Position numbers and translations under genes: made by a program. 64,000 bases of DNA from Caulobacter sp. (GTDB taxonomy: Bacteria > Pseudomonadota > Alphaproteobacteria > Caulobacterales > Caulobacteraceae). Under the pieces are notes generated by a model, which worked only from the letters and a program-made list of their open reading frames with translations, did not search any database and was not told where the DNA came from. The DNA lies in NCBI GenBank assembly GCA_028291055.1, contig JAQGIP010000078.1, forward strand, positions 1 to 64,000, in the 5' to 3' direction. Of the stretch, positions 60,804-64,000 are shown piece after piece (position 1 is the stretch's first letter; each line of letters opens with the position of its first letter).

Positions 60804-61961
60804 ATGGTCTTGATGGCGATGGCCGCAGTCGCCGCGGCGGCGACCGTGAGCGCCGCGCCAACCCCTCCGGTCGATCTCAATCGGCAGGTCTCGGGCGCCA
60901 CCTACTACAATCGGCCCGGCGCGGACCTGTCGGCCCATGACGCGGATCTCAGAGCCTGCATCGCCGAGGCGGCCAAGACCGAGCAAGGCGTCGGGGCCGG
61001 CATCGCGGCGCCGATGATCATGACGGCCTTCAACATCACCAGCCCCGGTATCGTGCCCAATATCGAAAACTGCATGGTGACGAAGAAGTGGCGCGTCGTT
61101 CGCGTCGAAGCCGCCGAAGGCGCGCGGCTCACCAAGCTTGCTCAACCCGAACTGTCGCTCGTCCTGAAGGATTGGGTGGGGTCGGAAACCGTCCACGGTG
61201 AGGTCGCGCGCGTATGGGCAAACGACGCCGCCCTGGCGCGGACGGTCAAATACAGCTTCTCGACGCCGGTCATAAACCGCTCCCTCAGCTTCGCGGCCCT
61301 GGCGCCCGTCGCGCCGCCCCCACCATCGCCTACAGCGGCCCCCTGGCCTGACAGGCCCTCCAGCGCCAGGCCTGTCGACGCCCTGAAGACCGGCGCCTTC
61401 GGTGCGGCGCCTCCGGGCGACGCGATCATCATCGTCGGCGTGACGGGTACGGGCGGCTCCCGGGGCTGGGGCATCGCCTTTCAGCGGATGGGCCGGTTGC
61501 CTGATACGCCCGCCTGGATCGCCGACCAGCGGCCGGATTTCTTCCTGGCTGCCTGGCAGGGAATCTTCGCCAAGAAGGGCTCAGGCCTGTTCGCCTATGC
61601 TGTTCCCGCGGGGCGCTGGCGGCTGGCCGGACTGCTCGGCGTAGGGGCCTTCATCGATTTCTGCCTGGGCGCTCCGAGCTTCGAAGCCCGGGCGGGCGAT
61701 GTCATCTACGCGGGGACTTTCGATTTCAGCGCGCCGGAACTGAGGCCCGACCTCGACGTCGCCCCCGCCCTGGCCCTGCTTTCGAGCCAACCCGCCATGG
61801 CCGCAAAGCTGCACGCCGCGGCCTACAGCAATGGCTCGACCACCAGCTGCGTCAGGCCCATCGCCGCCTCATGGAGCGACAGCCCCAACTTCTACATCTA
61901 CAACTACGAGATTGACGCGCCCACGCCGCCACGGGACGAAACCCCCGTCTTCGTGAGGTAA
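60804..61961 (+). CDS. Secreted protein of unknown function
   Basis: 385 residues with a short signal peptide (MVLMAMAAVAAAATVSAA). Residues about 15-160 form one region (YYNRPGADLSAHDADLRACI, with a Cys pair), then a Pro-rich linker and a second domain with FQRMGRLPDTPAWIAD and VIYAGTFDFSAPELRPDLDV. Not recognised. ATG with GGAG eight bases upstream, preferred over a TTG 42 bases earlier. Confidence 0.75.
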   Translation: MVLMAMAAVAAAATVSAAPTPPVDLNRQVSGATYYNRPGADLSAHDADLRACIAEAAKTEQGVGAGIAAPMIMTAFNITSPGIVPNIENCMVTKKWRVVRVEAAEGARLTKLAQPELSLVLKDWVGSETVHGEVARVWANDAALARTVKYSFSTPVINRSLSFAALAPVAPPPPSPTAAPWPDRPSSARPVDALKTGAFGAAPPGDAIIIVGVTGTGGSRGWGIAFQRMGRLPDTPAWIADQRPDFFLAAWQGIFAKKGSGLFAYAVPAGRWRLAGLLGVGAFIDFCLGAPSFEARAGDVIYAGTFDFSAPELRPDLDVAPALALLSSQPAMAAKLHAAAYSNGSTTSCVRPIAASWSDSPNFYIYNYEIDAPTPPRDETPVFVR

Positions 61962-61963
61962 CA

Positions 61964-62030
61964 GGACACCATACTCAATTTGGCTGTCGGGCCGACCGGC
62001 GGGCAGTCCAGTTACGTATAGTGTCCCCTT
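61964..62030. repeat. Inverted repeat with GGACACCATA/TATAGTGTCC ends
   Basis: ACAGGACACCATACTCAATT at the left and ACGTATAGTGTCCCCTT at the right are inverted partners, like those at 60583-60649. The right end forms the 3' end of the small frame at 62012. Confidence 0.45.
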
Positions 62031-62320
62031 ATCTCCCCCTGCCAGCCCAACCAAGCGACCAAATTGCTCGGCATCTCGCAAAGCGGCGCCACCCGACTTG
62101 CCCCGCCAAAATTGCGGGTGACGCGTTCGCAGGCGTCGCCCTGCAACCCGGCCCAGACACGATTAGACTGATAGTCGGCTTCCACACGCAACAGTCGGTG
62201 GTCAAGGCCCAGGGCTGTCGTGATCAGACCGTTGAGCTCGATCCACCTCTGATCAAGCGCGCCCTTGCTTGCGCGAAGCTCCGGCGGCGGATTAGGCGAT
62301 TGCGAGGCTGGGCGCGCCAT
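62012..62320 (-). CDS. Possible small protein following the methyltransferase
   Basis: A 102-codon frame whose ATG lies inside the last codons of the methyltransferase gene in another frame. Residues such as LGLDHRLLRVEADYQSNRVW look protein-like, but the end (GEIRGHYT) is encoded by the GGGGACA repeat. No ribosome site is clear. It could be a short gene coupled to the methyltransferase or a chance frame. Confidence 0.3.
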   Translation of the reverse strand: MARPASQSPNPPPELRASKGALDQRWIELNGLITTALGLDHRLLRVEADYQSNRVWAGLQGDACERVTRNFGGASRVAPLCEMPSNLVAWLGWQGEIRGHYT

Positions 62321-64000
62321 ACATCTCCGCCACGATCTGAGCCGTGCGACTGCGCCACGTCGGGTCAATCACATCGACTCCCTTGCCGAGCATCGCCAGT
62401 TCACTGACACGGCGCCCGGCGGCCGGATCCAGGCTGAGCGCGCGCAGGTCAGGCAGAGGCATGGGATTGACGTGACGGGCGCTGAGATCGAACTGCCCGC
62501 CCGCAACATGGGGAGCGTAGAGACTGAGTAGTTTGGCGAAGGGCGACGAATTGAACAACGCGACATAGGCGGCGAGGATGTCGGCCAACGGCAAGGCCTC
62601 ATCGTCCGCCTCCGCCAGCGCGGCCTTCGGCGTCCACACGTGCCCCATCACCGCCAGATACTCAGCTTGGTAGTCGCCCACAAAGCCGCCTTCGGCGGAG
62701 AAGAACTTACTGATGATGCGAGGCCCGTCGTTGTAGGCCCAAGATCGCGGGTGCATCAGCCCCCACCAGTCCGCGCGTTTAGATCGTACAATCGCCGCGC
62801 GTGACGCCAACCGATCCTTGGCTGGAGCCAAAACCTTTTTGAAATAGCTTGGCGCGGCCTCAGCGACCGCAGCTTCGTCAGCGAACAATGCTCCCGAGGC
62901 CACGTGCGGGAAGAACACATAATAAGGCTTTATGACCCGACCGTTCTGGATGGAGTCAGTCATAGTCGCGATGCGGAAGGCCTTGCGATCCCTAGTGGGC
63001 AGAGCGCGCCATTCGTCCTGCGTCAACAACAACGCATCGTTGAGCCCGGTCTGAATGCCTTGAGAGACCTCGAAGAGATTCTGCACGCTGGGCAGGGACA
63101 ACTCGCTGAGTGCGGTCAGGAGCCGTTCAGTCGCCGGCGTCGGCAGCCGCCAAGTCGGTCGGCCGGTCAGCGAGTCAGACAAGATCGGGAAAAGGCTCCA
63201 CCGGCTCTCAATAATCGGCGCCGTCGGCGCTGCGCCGTTGAGCTTGCGGATTTGGCGTAGGGCCTCGCCGGTGGCGGCTGCGTCGTTCTCGGTGAGGACG
63301 GCCGTCAGGGTAGAGGGAGTTTGTGGACGACCCTTGCGTACGACTGCGCACGCGACTTGGACCATGGCGTGCGAGAATAGGCCAAAATCGCCGATCGACG
63401 CCAGCATGCGCACGTCGCCCTCGCTGGCGATCCGCTCGCGCCAGGACGCCGCGGCCTTCAAGGACAAAAGGCTGGCCGGAAACAGCGACCCGAGGACCCC
63501 TCCTGGACTGAGGGCCTCGAGGCCGCGCGCTACGAAGGCCATGCTGTAATCGCCCCGCGCCGCGCCCTCATCCGTGGCCTCACGGAGTTGCTGGCGCTGC
63601 TCGGCACTCTGGGCCCCAAAGGCGATGAAAGGTGGATTCATGACGATAACGTCACAGACCGGCATGCCCGCGTCTCCCAGCGAGTCGCCGCAAGTCAATT
63701 CAAGCTCGACGCCGCCGTCGGGCGACCAGTCCCGCAACGACAAACGCAGGACGAATCGAGCCATGGCGATTGCGGCCGCAGAAATATCCAGCCCGACCAA
63801 CTTCAGCCGGCCGTTGAACTTGGAGCGGCGCAGAGCGCGCAGCGCCTCATGCAGGAAGGCTCCCGAGCCGCAGGCCGGATCACATACCGTCAACGTCTGG
63901 CGGCTGGCGAGATCGGGCATGGCGGCCAGGACCTGCTCGACAATGCTGCGCGCCAGGGCCGGCGGCGTGAAGTGGGTGCCGCCGCGATTGTCCACCCGCG
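62292..64000 (-). CDS. N6-adenine DNA methyltransferase, N-terminus outside window
   Basis: The visible 569 codons start within the protein. SAM-binding motif I is VCDPACGSGAFLHEALRAL and the catalytic motif IV is VIVMNPPFIAFG, the N-P-P-F of N6-adenine methyltransferases. RGGTHFTPPALARSIVEQVL just before is the helical lead-in of the type I/IIG methylase fold. The C-terminal half (residues about 270 onward) resembles a target-recognition region, with IQNGRVIKPYYVFFPH. Large fused enzymes like Eco57I or PglX have this layout; which system cannot be said without the missing part. Base composition looks lower in GC than its neighbours, which may mean acquired DNA. Confidence 0.85.
   Translation of the reverse strand, partial: RVDNRGGTHFTPPALARSIVEQVLAAMPDLASRQTLTVCDPACGSGAFLHEALRALRRSKFNGRLKLVGLDISAAAIAMARFVLRLSLRDWSPDGGVELELTCGDSLGDAGMPVCDVIVMNPPFIAFGAQSAEQRQQLREATDEGAARGDYSMAFVARGLEALSPGGVLGSLFPASLLSLKAAASWRERIASEGDVRMLASIGDFGLFSHAMVQVACAVVRKGRPQTPSTLTAVLTENDAAATGEALRQIRKLNGAAPTAPIIESRWSLFPILSDSLTGRPTWRLPTPATERLLTALSELSLPSVQNLFEVSQGIQTGLNDALLLTQDEWRALPTRDRKAFRIATMTDSIQNGRVIKPYYVFFPHVASGALFADEAAVAEAAPSYFKKVLAPAKDRLASRAAIVRSKRADWWGLMHPRSWAYNDGPRIISKFFSAEGGFVGDYQAEYLAVMGHVWTPKAALAEADDEALPLADILAAYVALFNSSPFAKLLSLYAPHVAGGQFDLSARHVNPMPLPDLRALSLDPAAGRRVSELAMLGKGVDVIDPTWRSRTAQIVAEMYGAPSLAIA

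Overview
The window is high-GC, densely packed alphaproteobacterial chromosome, most likely Caulobacterales (Caulobacter or Phenylobacterium-like). This is an inference from the mix of a DUF2336 protein, an HWE-family histidine kinase, hybrid kinases, two TonB-dependent receptors plus a TonB protein, a complete HPPD/homogentisate step and families of short inverted-repeat elements between genes. I see no rRNA, CRISPR array, prophage or recognisable IS transposase. One tRNA, Leu(CAA), is present.

Layout. 1-2446: DUF2336 fragment and a hybrid histidine kinase. 2474-8655: a ribosomally made peptide (RiPP) locus with a radical SAM maturase, two Cys-rich double-glycine precursors, a C39-peptidase ABC exporter and a divergent TonB-dependent receptor. 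8769-20678: housekeeping and accessory metabolism (VOC proteins, thioredoxin-like protein, CoA-transferase, lytic transglycosylase, TonB, pentapeptide repeat protein, acyl-CoA dehydrogenase, ThiO-like oxidase, hemerythrin, CinA-type amidase, GxxExxY protein, TauD-like dioxygenase). 20972-29433: a MASE1/PAS hybrid kinase with a response regulator, MarR, SDR, thioesterase/HxlR pair, and an HWE kinase/response regulator pair. 29491-36645: an OB-fold/Zn-ribbon protein with a frameshifted thiolase, an aminotransferase, a TIR-domain protein lacking a normal start codon, and small secreted proteins. 36709-46497: tRNA-Leu, then aromatic amino acid breakdown (fumarylacetoacetase-type hydrolase with MarR, homogentisate dioxygenase, isoaspartyl peptidase, HPPD) interleaved with TetR/SDR, a cupin, and a GIY-YIG gene bracketed by perfect inverted repeats. 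46612-49750: DedA/YqaA-like protein, DsbB, Coq7, small envelope proteins. 49984-57989: an uptake and catabolism locus (TonB receptor, FAD-linked hydroxy-acid oxidase, two esterases, AraC and GntR regulators) with a shared palindromic operator-like site. 58359-64000: GST, LspA, small proteins and the edge of a DNA methyltransferase.

The most interesting unit is the RiPP locus. Its two precursors share a leader ending in AGG and a core built on a C-x5-C-x7-C rhythm; I cannot assign it to a named class. The second theme is mobile or semi-mobile inverted-repeat DNA: at least five families of roughly 110-490 bp elements, one carrying a GIY-YIG nuclease gene exactly between its repeats and another abutting a GxxExxY gene. 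Start sites were chosen from Shine-Dalgarno spacing and family alignments by eye; no database search was run.
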